A DNA stretch of 64,000 bases from assembly GCF_016405905.1 (NCBI RefSeq), contig NZ_JAEFCB010000001.1:1054001-1118000 (forward strand). Reading direction: 5' to 3'. Below, in pieces: positions 7,770 to 14,668 of the stretch. Source of the DNA: Variovorax sp. IB41. Its GTDB lineage: Bacteria; Pseudomonadota; Gammaproteobacteria; Burkholderiales; Burkholderiaceae_C. Numbering within the stretch: position 1 is the first letter of the stretch; each line of letters starts with the position of its first letter. The notes under the pieces were generated by a model, which worked only from the letters and a program-made list of their open reading frames with translations, made no database searches and was not told where the DNA came from. A program made the position numbers and the translations under genes.

Positions 7770-8335
7770 GCTCGCCGTGCGCGCGCCCGCCGGCGGCGGG
7801 CCGGCATCCTGGCCAGCGCGAGGTGCAGCGGACGGCTCACGCCGCGTTCCACCATGATCGACACCAGCGCGCCCAGCAGCACCGCCGCGGCCACGTCCGA
7901 GGGGAAATGCAGGCCCAGGTAGAGGCGGCTCCAGCCCACCACCGCCGCCACGGCGAGCGCCGCCAGCATGGGCGCGCGGCGCGGCAGGCACCACAACGAG
8001 AAGGCGGCGGCAAAGGTCGTGGCCGTGTGCAGGCTCGGAAAGCCGGGCCGCGCGCCCTGCGGCGCCCACTGGATGCCCAGGCCGTAGGCCGCGGGCCGGG
8101 GAAACGGCAGCGCCGAGCGGAACACGTTCACGACGATCCACGTCACCAGCACGCTCACCAACGCGGTGAAGAGCGCATAGCGCCAGCGCTTGTCGAACAT
8201 CGCGCCCGCGACGATCGTCAGGGCCAGCAGGGCCGGCAGCACCTCGGAGGCGAAACGGGCGAATTCGATGAGCCACAGCGGCGCCGAGACGTCCGCGTTG
8301 AGCCACGCGAACAGGGCGAAATCAAGAGCTTGCAT
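7766..8335 (-). CDS. PAP2-family membrane phosphatase (undecaprenyl-diphosphatase-like)
   Basis: A 189-residue protein with five or six membrane helices and the three PAP2 motifs: FRSALPFPRP (C1, with Arg in place of the usual Lys), PSLHTATTF (C2, catalytic His) and SRLYLGLHFPSDV (C3, nucleophilic His and Asp). The C-terminus is a highly basic arginine tail. Enzymes of this type remove phosphate from lipid diphosphates such as undecaprenyl-PP or act on lipid A. The gene overlaps the upstream PAP2 gene by 14 bp and ends 57 bp before eptA, suggesting one operon for envelope modification. The precise substrate cannot be told from sequence. Confidence 0.8.
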   Translation of the reverse strand: MQALDFALFAWLNADVSAPLWLIEFARFASEVLPALLALTIVAGAMFDKRWRYALFTALVSVLVTWIVVNVFRSALPFPRPAAYGLGIQWAPQGARPGFPSLHTATTFAAAFSLWCLPRRAPMLAALAVAAVVGWSRLYLGLHFPSDVAAAVLLGALVSIMVERGVSRPLHLALARMPARRRRARARRA

Positions 8336-9026
8336 GAAGGGGGGCTGATGGTTCGAGCAGGTTCTGTTTGCGCGGGGCCATCGCCATGTCGATGGCGAAC
8401 GCCACCGACCAGCAGATCCACGCGGTCCACAGCGTGTGGCTCATGTAGTGGGCGCCGCGCAGTTGCTGCGACAGCCCCAGCGTGAGGCCGGCGAGCACCG
8501 CCACGCCCAGCCAGATGAACGCCGCGCGGGCGGACACCCGGCGCAGCACGAAGTAGCCGCCGACATAGGCGAACGCGGCCGAGGCGTGCCCGGCCGGGAA
8601 GCACCCACCCGCCCCGCCGTCGCCGACGCCCCACGCCCAATGCGACACGTAGTGCGCGACACCGCCGAACTCCTTGAGGTCCCAAGGGCAGCTGGTGTCG
8701 CTGAAATGCTTGATGAGGCTCACGGCCAGCACCGAGGCCAGCACGGTCAGCGCCAGCTGCGCGCGGTCTCGCACGGGCAGCTTGCGCAGGATGCCCACCG
8801 GCCAGCGGATGGCGGCGAACAGGCCGATCACCAGCAGCCAGCTCAGGTTTCTGGCGCCCGCATGCATCACGTGGACCAGGAACGGGTTCTCGCGCCACGG
8901 AAAGCCCATCGGCGTGCCGGCCATGCGTGCGAGCCAGAGGTCGCCGCCGGAGGCGTCCCACGTCATCAACAAGGCCAGTGCGAGCAAGGTCAGGACTCCG
9001 GAACGGAGATTCGCGGTGCGTGTCAT
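8322..9026 (-). CDS. PAP2-family phosphatase (lipid A phosphatase-like)
   Basis: A 234-residue membrane protein with PAP2 motifs: KHFSDTSCPWDL (C1 variant), FPAGHASAAFAY (C2, catalytic His) and RGAHYMSHTLWTAWI (C3). The spacing and the CPWDL segment resemble the subgroup found beside eptA genes and two-component systems in Burkholderiales, whose members are thought to act on lipid A or other lipid phosphates. It is the first gene of the leftward operon that continues into the second PAP2 gene and eptA. It is divergent from the response regulator across a 144-bp control region with CTGAA repeats. Confidence 0.8.
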   Translation of the reverse strand: MTRTANLRSGVLTLLALALLMTWDASGGDLWLARMAGTPMGFPWRENPFLVHVMHAGARNLSWLLVIGLFAAIRWPVGILRKLPVRDRAQLALTVLASVLAVSLIKHFSDTSCPWDLKEFGGVAHYVSHWAWGVGDGGAGGCFPAGHASAAFAYVGGYFVLRRVSARAAFIWLGVAVLAGLTLGLSQQLRGAHYMSHTLWTAWICWSVAFAIDMAMAPRKQNLLEPSAPLHASS

Positions 9027-9076
9027 TTGAAAAAACCAGGCCTCGACAAAAACTGGCGCGAGCCTACGTTCGCGAA

Positions 9077-9113
9077 ATGAACCCAGTCTGAAGCGACCTG
9101 AACGAATCCTGAC
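9077..9113. promoter_or_regulatory. Phased CTGAA repeats between the PAP2 operon and the two-component system
   Basis: Four half-sites (ATGAA, CTGAA, CTGAA, CTGAC) start at 9077, 9088, 9098 and 9109, giving spacings of 11, 10 and 11 bp. The motif is the one found upstream of eptA. It lies in the shared 144-bp intergenic region, so one regulator could control both directions. This is a candidate box for the adjacent OmpR-type regulator, with autoregulation likely. Confidence 0.5.
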
Positions 9114-9170
9114 GCGGCCCTCCGGCCGCCCTGCGGCGCTAGACTTCGTGTTTTTTCAGAGACACACCGC

Positions 9171-9845
9171 GTGCGCATATTGCTCGTCGAAGATGACACT
9201 TCCTTGGCAGATGCCGTGTGCAGCTATCTGCTGGCCAAGGCGTTCGTCGTCGATGTGGCGCCCAGCCTGGCCGATGCGCGCGGCGCCCTGCTCTCGGTGC
9301 AGTACGCGGCGGTGCTGCTCGATCTGCACCTGGGCGACGGCGACGGCCTCTCGCTGCTGCCGCAGGTGCGCGCGTTGCGCGAGCCCCCGATCGTCATCGT
9401 GCTCACGGCGCGCGACCAGGTCACCGACCGCATCCGCGGCTTGGATGCCGGCGCCGACGACTACCTCATCAAGCCCTACGACCCCGCCGAATTGCTCGCA
9501 CGGCTGCGCGCGGTCGAGCGCCGGCGCAGCGCCAACACCTCGCCCGTGCTGCAGTTCGGCACGCTGGAGATCGACCTGGCCCACGACCGCGTGCGCAAGG
9601 ACGGCACGCCCGTCGTGCTCACGCAAAAGGAATGGGCGCTCTTGCGCGTGATGGCCACGCGCCCCGAGCGCATCCACACGCGCGAGAACCTGGCCGATGC
9701 GCTCTACGGCTTCGGCGACGAGGCCGACAGCAACACGCTCGAAGTCTTCATCAGCCGCCTGCGCCGCAAGCTCGGCAAGAGCCACATCCAGACGCTGCGG
9801 GGCCTGGGCTACCGGCTGTCGTTCTCGGCGGACGAGGACGAATGA
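9171..9845 (+). CDS. OmpR/PhoB-family response regulator (PmrA/QseB-like)
   Basis: A 224-residue two-domain regulator. The receiver domain has the acidic pocket EDD (residues 7-9), phospho-acceptor Asp51 in LLDLHLG and the conserved Lys in IKPYD. The C-terminal winged helix carries the usual HTRENLADALYG and FISRLRRKLG recognition segments. The start is GTG; no earlier in-frame start fits. The stop overlaps the ATG of the histidine kinase gene (ATGA). The position opposite eptA and two PAP2 genes suggests that it controls lipid A modification in response to cations or antimicrobial peptides, as PmrA does in enteric bacteria. Confidence 0.9.
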   Translation: MRILLVEDDTSLADAVCSYLLAKAFVVDVAPSLADARGALLSVQYAAVLLDLHLGDGDGLSLLPQVRALREPPIVIVLTARDQVTDRIRGLDAGADDYLIKPYDPAELLARLRAVERRRSANTSPVLQFGTLEIDLAHDRVRKDGTPVVLTQKEWALLRVMATRPERIHTRENLADALYGFGDEADSNTLEVFISRLRRKLGKSHIQTLRGLGYRLSFSADEDE

Positions 9846-11197
9846 GCGCGGCCCGCATCACCTACGGTCGCGACTCGCTGGCCGGGCGCCTCACGCGCAC
9901 GCTCATCCTGTGGGTCGGCGGCGTGTGGCTCCTGTGCGTGTTCGCCGTCGTCTGGTATGTGGACCGCGAGATCAACCACAACTTCGACAACGAACTGGTC
10001 GAGGTGTCGCACCGCATGTTCGACATGGCCGTGCAGGAGCTGGACAAGCTGCAGCACAAGGGCGGCGCCGTGCCGAGCACGCCGCTGGTGGCGCCCAAGC
10101 AACTCTTCTCCGAAGACGCGGTGATGTACCAGGTGGTCGACATCCACGAGCACGTGCTGCTGCGCTCGGCCGAGGCGCCCATCGATGCCTTCGATGTTCC
10201 GCTGGCCGCGGGCTTTGCGAACAACCAGACCTGGCGCATCTACACCGTGCGGCATCCGACGCTCGGGCTCTATTTCCAGGTGGCCGATCCGCTGGACGAG
10301 CGCCGGCGCGCGCTCAACCGCACATTGTTCGGCCTCATCATTCCGCTCGGCGCGGTGCTGCCGCTGCTCGCGCTGGTGCTGCGCAACGTGGCGCGCACCG
10401 AGCTGCGCGTGCTGCAGCAACTGGCCGGCGAGATCGAGAAGCGCAGCGGCACCGACCTGCGCCCGATCACCCTCCCCGGCCTGCCGCAGGAGCTGCGCTC
10501 GGTGGGCGACCACGTCAACAGCCTCCTGGAGCGCCTGGCGCAATCGCTCGACGTGGAGCGCGCGCTCGCCGCCAACGCGGCGCACGAGTTGCGCACCCCG
10601 CTGGCCGCCGCGCGCCTGCGCCTGCAGACCGCGCTGGACCATGACCTCAAGCGCGAGGACGTGCAAGGCGCGCTCCAGGCGCTGCAAATGCTGAGCCATC
10701 GCACCGAAAAGCTGCTGCAGCTCTCGCGCGCGGAATCGGGCGCATCGCTCACGCGCGCGCGGGTCGACCTGGTGCAGCTCGCGGGCACCGTGGCGCAGGA
10801 GTTCTGGCAAGACCCGCTCAACAGCGAGCGCCTGAAGCTCAAGGTGCCCGACAGCGCCGCGCCCGTGGCGTTCGGCGATGTCGATGCGCTGGCGATCGCG
10901 CTGCGCAACCTGGTGGAGAACGCGCTGCGCTATGGCGGTGGCGGGCGCGTGGTGATCGAAGTGGCGGCGCCCTGCACGCTGGTGGTGAGGGACTTCGGCG
11001 CGGGCGTGAGCGCGGTGCAGCTGAAGACGCTGCAGCAACGCCACGTGCGCCACGGCTCGGACCGCGCGGGCTACGGGCTGGGCCTGTCGATCGTGGGCAC
11101 GATCGTCGAGAAGCACAACGCGAAGCTCGAGCTCGCGTCGCCGCCTGCGGGTGCGGCGCAGGGGTTCGAGGCGCGGATCGTGTTGCGGCCGGCCTGA
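9842..11197 (+). CDS. Sensor histidine kinase (PmrB/QseC-like)
   Basis: A 451-residue membrane kinase. The first membrane helix spans residues ~20-40, a periplasmic sensor of ~115 residues follows, and the second helix is at ~160-180. HAMP-like and dimerisation segments lead to the H-box NAAHELRTPLAAARL (His248), the N-box NLVENALRYGG and the G-box GYGLGLSIV. The first residues overlap the response regulator stop codon, so the pair is translationally coupled. The periplasmic domain shows no obvious acidic Fe-binding ExxE cluster, so the signal is uncertain. Confidence 0.9.
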   Translation: MSAARITYGRDSLAGRLTRTLILWVGGVWLLCVFAVVWYVDREINHNFDNELVEVSHRMFDMAVQELDKLQHKGGAVPSTPLVAPKQLFSEDAVMYQVVDIHEHVLLRSAEAPIDAFDVPLAAGFANNQTWRIYTVRHPTLGLYFQVADPLDERRRALNRTLFGLIIPLGAVLPLLALVLRNVARTELRVLQQLAGEIEKRSGTDLRPITLPGLPQELRSVGDHVNSLLERLAQSLDVERALAANAAHELRTPLAAARLRLQTALDHDLKREDVQGALQALQMLSHRTEKLLQLSRAESGASLTRARVDLVQLAGTVAQEFWQDPLNSERLKLKVPDSAAPVAFGDVDALAIALRNLVENALRYGGGGRVVIEVAAPCTLVVRDFGAGVSAVQLKTLQQRHVRHGSDRAGYGLGLSIVGTIVEKHNAKLELASPPAGAAQGFEARIVLRPA

Positions 11198-11219
11198 GCG
11201 GGTCGCGCCGCGTGCGGCG

Positions 11220-11375
11220 CTACAGGGGCCGCCAGGGATAGTCAGAGACGAGCTTCATCGCCAACGCCATCATCGAAAAAGCGACGATGAGGTCGAGCGC
11301 CTGCCAGGCGCGCCGATCGCGGAACAAGGGCGCTGCCAGGCGGGCGCCGAAGCTCAGGAAAGTAAACCAGATGAA
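11220..11375 (-). pseudogene. 3' remnant of a LysE/ArgO-type amino-acid exporter gene
   Basis: The minus strand encodes about 51 residues resembling the end of LysE-family exporters: a WFTFLSFGARLAAPLF helix-loop, the family-like RRAWQALDLIVAFSMMALAMKLV helix, then a stop. No start codon or 5' part exists; upstream the frame meets a stop within about 20 codons, where base composition drops sharply. The missing 5' part is not seen elsewhere in the window. The gene appears to have been truncated by the insertion that brought in the adjacent AT-richer island. Confidence 0.55.
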
Positions 11376-11676
11376 GAAATCAATCGAGACAGTGGTGTAT
11401 TGATTTGGATTTTTGAAAACGGCTGTTCACGCAGCCGCCAGGGTCTGCGCGGCGCCCGGCAAGCCGGCGCACTCTTTCTCGCGCGGCCCTCTCATCAATC
11501 CCGCTGTCACCTTGTTAGTGTTTGGAAAATTGAAATAACAATTCAATCAAAAAAACCGCCGACCTGCTCAATTCCATCGTGTCTTTTGTGAAAAACTTCC
11601 ATATCGCGCTACGTTTAGGGACTAATCTAGTTCGTTCGCGCTTTGCGGACGATTTTTCAACAAAGGGAGTCGTTAA
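11376..11676 (+). promoter_or_regulatory. AT-rich leader of the MccB-like island
   Basis: This 300-bp stretch has no gene I can support. It marks the change from high-GC chromosome to AT-richer island. It contains an inverted repeat ATTGAA-N7-TTCAAT at 11529-11547, a possible operator. AT-rich sequence around 11585-11635 probably holds the promoter of the peptide gene; no perfect sigma-70 boxes were identified. The stretch ends with the strong ribosome binding site AAAGGGAG eight bases before the ATG. Confidence 0.45.
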
Positions 11677-11913
11677 ATGAAGAAGAAAATTTCAATCGGC
11701 CTTGCCTCATTTGTGTTCGGAATTGGCGCAGCCCAAGCATCCGTCCCTGCCGAGGAAATAATGGGCAATCGTGCGGTGGAGACGCAGCCTGTGATCAAGA
11801 TCTCTGTAGCGGAAAGGCCATCGAGCAGTATCACGACGACGGGGCCGTCCCGGATGACGGTGAATCGAGGATGCCACGTCGCGCCAGATCGGATGCAGGT
11901 TCTCTGCAACTGA
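11677..11913 (+). CDS. Putative secreted precursor peptide of a microcin-C-like system
   Basis: A 78-residue peptide. An N-terminal Sec-type signal (MKKKISIGLASFVFGIGAAQ, probable cleavage after AQA) is followed by a Ser/Thr-rich middle and the C-terminal tail MQVLCN. The last codon is Asn. In microcin C the MccB enzyme acts on the C-terminal Asn of the precursor MccA, and the next gene here encodes an MccB-like enzyme. An ATG 18 bases before the stop would give the hexapeptide MQVLCN, close in size to the heptapeptide MccA, but it lacks a good ribosome binding site. The strong AAAGGGAG site favours the full 78-residue product. The role as substrate is inferred from position and the C-terminal Asn; the peptide could instead be an unrelated secreted protein. 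Confidence 0.6.
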   Translation: MKKKISIGLASFVFGIGAAQASVPAEEIMGNRAVETQPVIKISVAERPSSSITTTGPSRMTVNRGCHVAPDRMQVLCN

Positions 11914-11938
11914 CAACACCGCAACTACAGAATGCACG

Positions 11939-11981
11939 GCCGCTATGCCTTCAAGCGTAGCGGCTTTTCTTTTTTATTTTT
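11939..11981 (+). terminator. Intercistronic terminator/attenuator between peptide and E1-RimL genes
   Basis: A 10-bp stem (GCCGCTATGC pairing with GCGTAGCGGC, one G-T pair) with a 6-base loop is followed directly by a 17-base T-rich tract, the pattern of a strong intrinsic terminator. It begins 26 bp after the peptide stop codon. It would give much more peptide mRNA than enzyme mRNA. The E. coli microcin C operon also has a terminator between mccA and mccB. Confidence 0.8.
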
Positions 11982-11991
11982 CATACTCGGC

Positions 11992-13506
11992 ATGGAAGAT
12001 CATATTTTTATAAACGACCATATCCTGAGCTACCGTGGCAAGCCCTTGGGAATTATTTTGCCGTCGACCTTTTTTGGCAATTCCGAGAATGGGAGCACCT
12101 TTGTTTGGAGCCCCAAAGGAACATGCCATTTCGATGGAAATTCCGAAGAAGACCTGCTCGAAGCGCTGGAAATGTCCGGCGCTTTGCTGAACGGGAGTTC
12201 CGAAGCACAAATTCAAACACAACGATTGCTGTCGAGCGCGCAGCACAGCAGAAATGCGAGCTTTTACTGCTGCAATGCGGAGACTTGCGAAGATGTGAAC
12301 TCGACCATGGAAACCATATCCCGAGTCAGAGTGATGATCGTCGGCTGCGGAGGTATCGGGAGCAACACGGCGATGATTCTGGCCGGAGCCGGGATCAGAA
12401 AATTCACTATCGCCGATGGCGATTCAATCGAGGAAAGCAACTTGAATCGCCAGCTTTTCTGGACCCGAAAGGACATCGGAAAATTCAAGACTCGCGCATT
12501 GGTCGAGAAACTGCACGAGCGATTCGACGGCTGCGATATTCAGGCGATCAATCAAAAAATCGACAAGGACTGGATAAAGGCAAATGCGCGGAACTCAGAA
12601 TGCATTGTGATCGCTGCGGACGAACCGGAAACCCTGGTCGGAAGCGGACCGGAAATTGCATTGGAATGCGGTGTTCACGTATTTGGTGCAGGCTATATGC
12701 ACCACATGGCGCATGTAATTCACAGTCCGCCCGACATGAAGAGCGATCAGCCGACCCCCAATCCATCGCCCCGGATTCAATGGCGGCGCTCACCGAATTC
12801 AATCATGCCGAGCTATGGACCGACCAATATGCTGCTTGCATCGCTCCTTTCATCGCGCCTCATTCAAGCGCTGATCGGCAAAGCCTCGATTGACCGTCCC
12901 CGGATTCAATCCTGGAATCCCATCGAATCATCGCTCGAGTCCCACGTCCCGGAAGCATTTCCGAAATTGCACAATGACGATTTGCGCGCCATGGCCGTCG
13001 GCACTTCGATCAAACTGAAAGCCATTTCGCAAAGCGATGGGCCGGCGCTTCACCAAATGATCGTGAGGGAAAAAGAGCGGCTTTCAAAATCCCTGCACTG
13101 GCCAAGATTCATCAACAGCTTCGAAGACACGGCCCGGTTTTGCGCAAACTCTGAAAAATCCTTTGGAAACTCCAATGCCATCTATATCGCGGAATTCAAT
13201 GGCGAGCTTGCCGGCGTCATATCTTTCAACCACCTCGATTTTTCCAACGGCATCGGCGATTTAGGGTATTGGCTGGCCAGCGATCACGAGAAGGAGGGCA
13301 TCGTTTCGAACTCGATCAAAGCGCTTGTCCAAGCCTACGCCGCAGCCCGCGAGATCCGGCGCTTCATCATCAAATGCGCTGCCAGAAACCGACAAAGTCG
13401 CGCCGTTGCCGAACGTCTGGGATTCCAGTTCGAAGGAACGCTCCGGCAGGCGGAAAAGATAGGCGACGAATATCTGGACCAGAGGATCTACGCCAGGATC
13501 GTCTGA
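11992..13506 (+). CDS. MccB-like E1 adenylating enzyme fused to a RimL-like acetyltransferase
   Basis: A 504-residue fusion. Residues ~1-105 match the position of the MccB peptide-clamp region. Residues ~110-320 form a ThiF/MoeB/MccB adenylation domain with MIVGCGGIGSN (118-125), TIADGDSIEESNLNRQ and DIGKFKT, which align well with MccB. The two CxxC zinc pairs of MccB are absent. Residues ~338-504 are a GNAT domain very like RimL: LGYWLASDHEKEGIVS, IRRFIIKCAARNRQS and a final YARIV. MccB converts the C-terminal Asn of a precursor into a nucleotide-linked warhead, and RimL or the MccE C-domain acetylates processed microcin C and detoxifies it. The fusion thus suggests synthesis plus self-protection. 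An in-frame ATG 20 codons upstream would place the terminator inside the gene, so the later ATG is preferred; neither has a good ribosome binding site. GC is markedly below that of the neighbours. Confidence 0.8.
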   Translation: MEDHIFINDHILSYRGKPLGIILPSTFFGNSENGSTFVWSPKGTCHFDGNSEEDLLEALEMSGALLNGSSEAQIQTQRLLSSAQHSRNASFYCCNAETCEDVNSTMETISRVRVMIVGCGGIGSNTAMILAGAGIRKFTIADGDSIEESNLNRQLFWTRKDIGKFKTRALVEKLHERFDGCDIQAINQKIDKDWIKANARNSECIVIAADEPETLVGSGPEIALECGVHVFGAGYMHHMAHVIHSPPDMKSDQPTPNPSPRIQWRRSPNSIMPSYGPTNMLLASLLSSRLIQALIGKASIDRPRIQSWNPIESSLESHVPEAFPKLHNDDLRAMAVGTSIKLKAISQSDGPALHQMIVREKERLSKSLHWPRFINSFEDTARFCANSEKSFGNSNAIYIAEFNGELAGVISFNHLDFSNGIGDLGYWLASDHEKEGIVSNSIKALVQAYAAAREIRRFIIKCAARNRQSRAVAERLGFQFEGTLRQAEKIGDEYLDQRIYARIV

Positions 13507-13543
13507 CCAGTCGCCTTCCCTTCGCCTGCTCGCTTTACCGGGC

Positions 13544-14239
13544 CTAGCGCGCCTTCGCCTTCTTCGGCATGAAGTCGTCGGAGTTGTCGAAGCCGAACTG
13601 GCCGGCCTTGTACATGCCGGCCATCTTCGCGACAAGGTGCGCGCGCACGGGCTTCGGCAGCGCGAAGAAGTCCGCGTTGGCCCTCGTGCTGCGATCGCCG
13701 TCCAGGTCGCCGGTGATGGCGTGGATCACCACCTTGCGCCCTTGGTGGAACGCGACGATCTTGATGGCGCCCGAGAAGTCGTCGCTGTCGAAGTTGTCCT
13801 TGTCGCTCGGGGCGAAGAAGCGGTAGACCAGGATCGGATCGATGAGCCCGTCCCCATCGAGATCGGCGAACTCGGAGAGCTTCGACCTGAAGTTGATGCC
13901 CGCATCGTCCTTGCCCGCGAAGTCGCGGATCGACCATTGCCGGGTGAGGCTGCCGTCGCTCCCTACCTTGAAGAGCGTGGCCTGGAGGGCGGAGGACAGC
14001 GTCTCCTTGGTGAAGGGCAGGTCTTGCTTCTCGGAGAGCAGCAAGGCGTAGCTGCCGGACTTGTCGGTGTAGCAATAGCGCTTGAACACCGGGAGTTCGA
14101 CGCCGGCTTTCTTCACCGCGTCCGCGTTCAGGAACGGCGCATCGGCCGGGCATGCGTTCGGCTCGGCCTTCGTCGTCTGGGCATGGCTCGCGGCGGCGAG
14201 CAGCGCGAACGCGGCGAGCGTCAACAGGTTGCGTTTCAT
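13544..14239 (-). CDS. Secreted conserved protein with an EF-hand-like loop
   Basis: A 231-residue protein with a clear signal peptide (MKRNLLTLAAFALLAAASHA, cleavage after SHA). The mature part contains FADLDGDGLIDP, a DxDxDG calcium-loop pattern, and a second acidic segment GDLDGDRST. It resembles a family of exported proteins sometimes annotated with surface polysaccharide biosynthesis, but that link is weak. It is the last gene of a leftward operon (SDR, EamA transporter, thioesterase, this gene) with a 6-bp gap to the thioesterase gene. Confidence 0.65.
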   Translation of the reverse strand: MKRNLLTLAAFALLAAASHAQTTKAEPNACPADAPFLNADAVKKAGVELPVFKRYCYTDKSGSYALLLSEKQDLPFTKETLSSALQATLFKVGSDGSLTRQWSIRDFAGKDDAGINFRSKLSEFADLDGDGLIDPILVYRFFAPSDKDNFDSDDFSGAIKIVAFHQGRKVVIHAITGDLDGDRSTRANADFFALPKPVRAHLVAKMAGMYKAGQFGFDNSDDFMPKKAKAR

Positions 14240-14245
14240 CGTGCG

Positions 14246-14668
14246 TTACTCGCTCACCAGCGTGCGCAGCCAGTCGGGCAGCGCCAACGCCTTCTGCTTC
14301 GGAAAATCCACCCAGATCGTTGTCGCCCCGCCGGCCGCGCAGATCACCTCGGGCGCTTCTTCGCGCGCCATCGTGCCCCAGCTCTCGAAGGTGGTGCGGC
14401 CCGGGTCGCTCACGTACATCTTGAGCAGCACGTTGCCCGGGTATTCGATCTGCCGGTAGAAATTGCAGAAGGCATTGACGATCACCATGCCCTCGCCGCC
14501 CGGCTCGGGCTCGAAGCCGATGGAGCGCATCCAGTCGATGCGCGCGGTTTCGAGATACCGGAAGTAGGTGCCGTTGTTCAGGTGGCCCATGGCGTCCATG
14601 TCGCCCCAGCGGATGGGGATGGACATCTCGTACACGAGCTTCTTCTTTTCGGGGATTTCGATTCTCAT
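14246..14668 (-). CDS. Hotdog-fold acyl-CoA thioesterase (4-hydroxybenzoyl-CoA thioesterase/YbgC type)
   Basis: A 140-residue single hotdog domain with the hallmark IRWGDMDAMGHLNNGTYFRYLETAR near the N-terminus. The Asp in this segment is the catalytic residue in 4-hydroxybenzoyl-CoA thioesterases. The family hydrolyses acyl- or aroyl-CoA thioesters in the cytoplasm. The ATG overlaps the stop codon of the transporter gene (ATGA), indicating translational coupling. With the SDR upstream and the divergent ETF-ubiquinone oxidoreductase, the group suggests acyl-CoA metabolism. Confidence 0.85.
   Translation of the reverse strand: MRIEIPEKKKLVYEMSIPIRWGDMDAMGHLNNGTYFRYLETARIDWMRSIGFEPEPGGEGMVIVNAFCNFYRQIEYPGNVLLKMYVSDPGRTTFESWGTMAREEAPEVICAAGGATTIWVDFPKQKALALPDWLRTLVSE

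Noticed and set aside
11677..13506. Reading of the peptide/E1 pair as a ThiS-ThiF/MoaD-MoeB sulfur-carrier system
   Set aside because: The small protein has a signal peptide and ends in Asn, not the Gly-Gly needed for such carriers; the E1 domain looks more like MccB.
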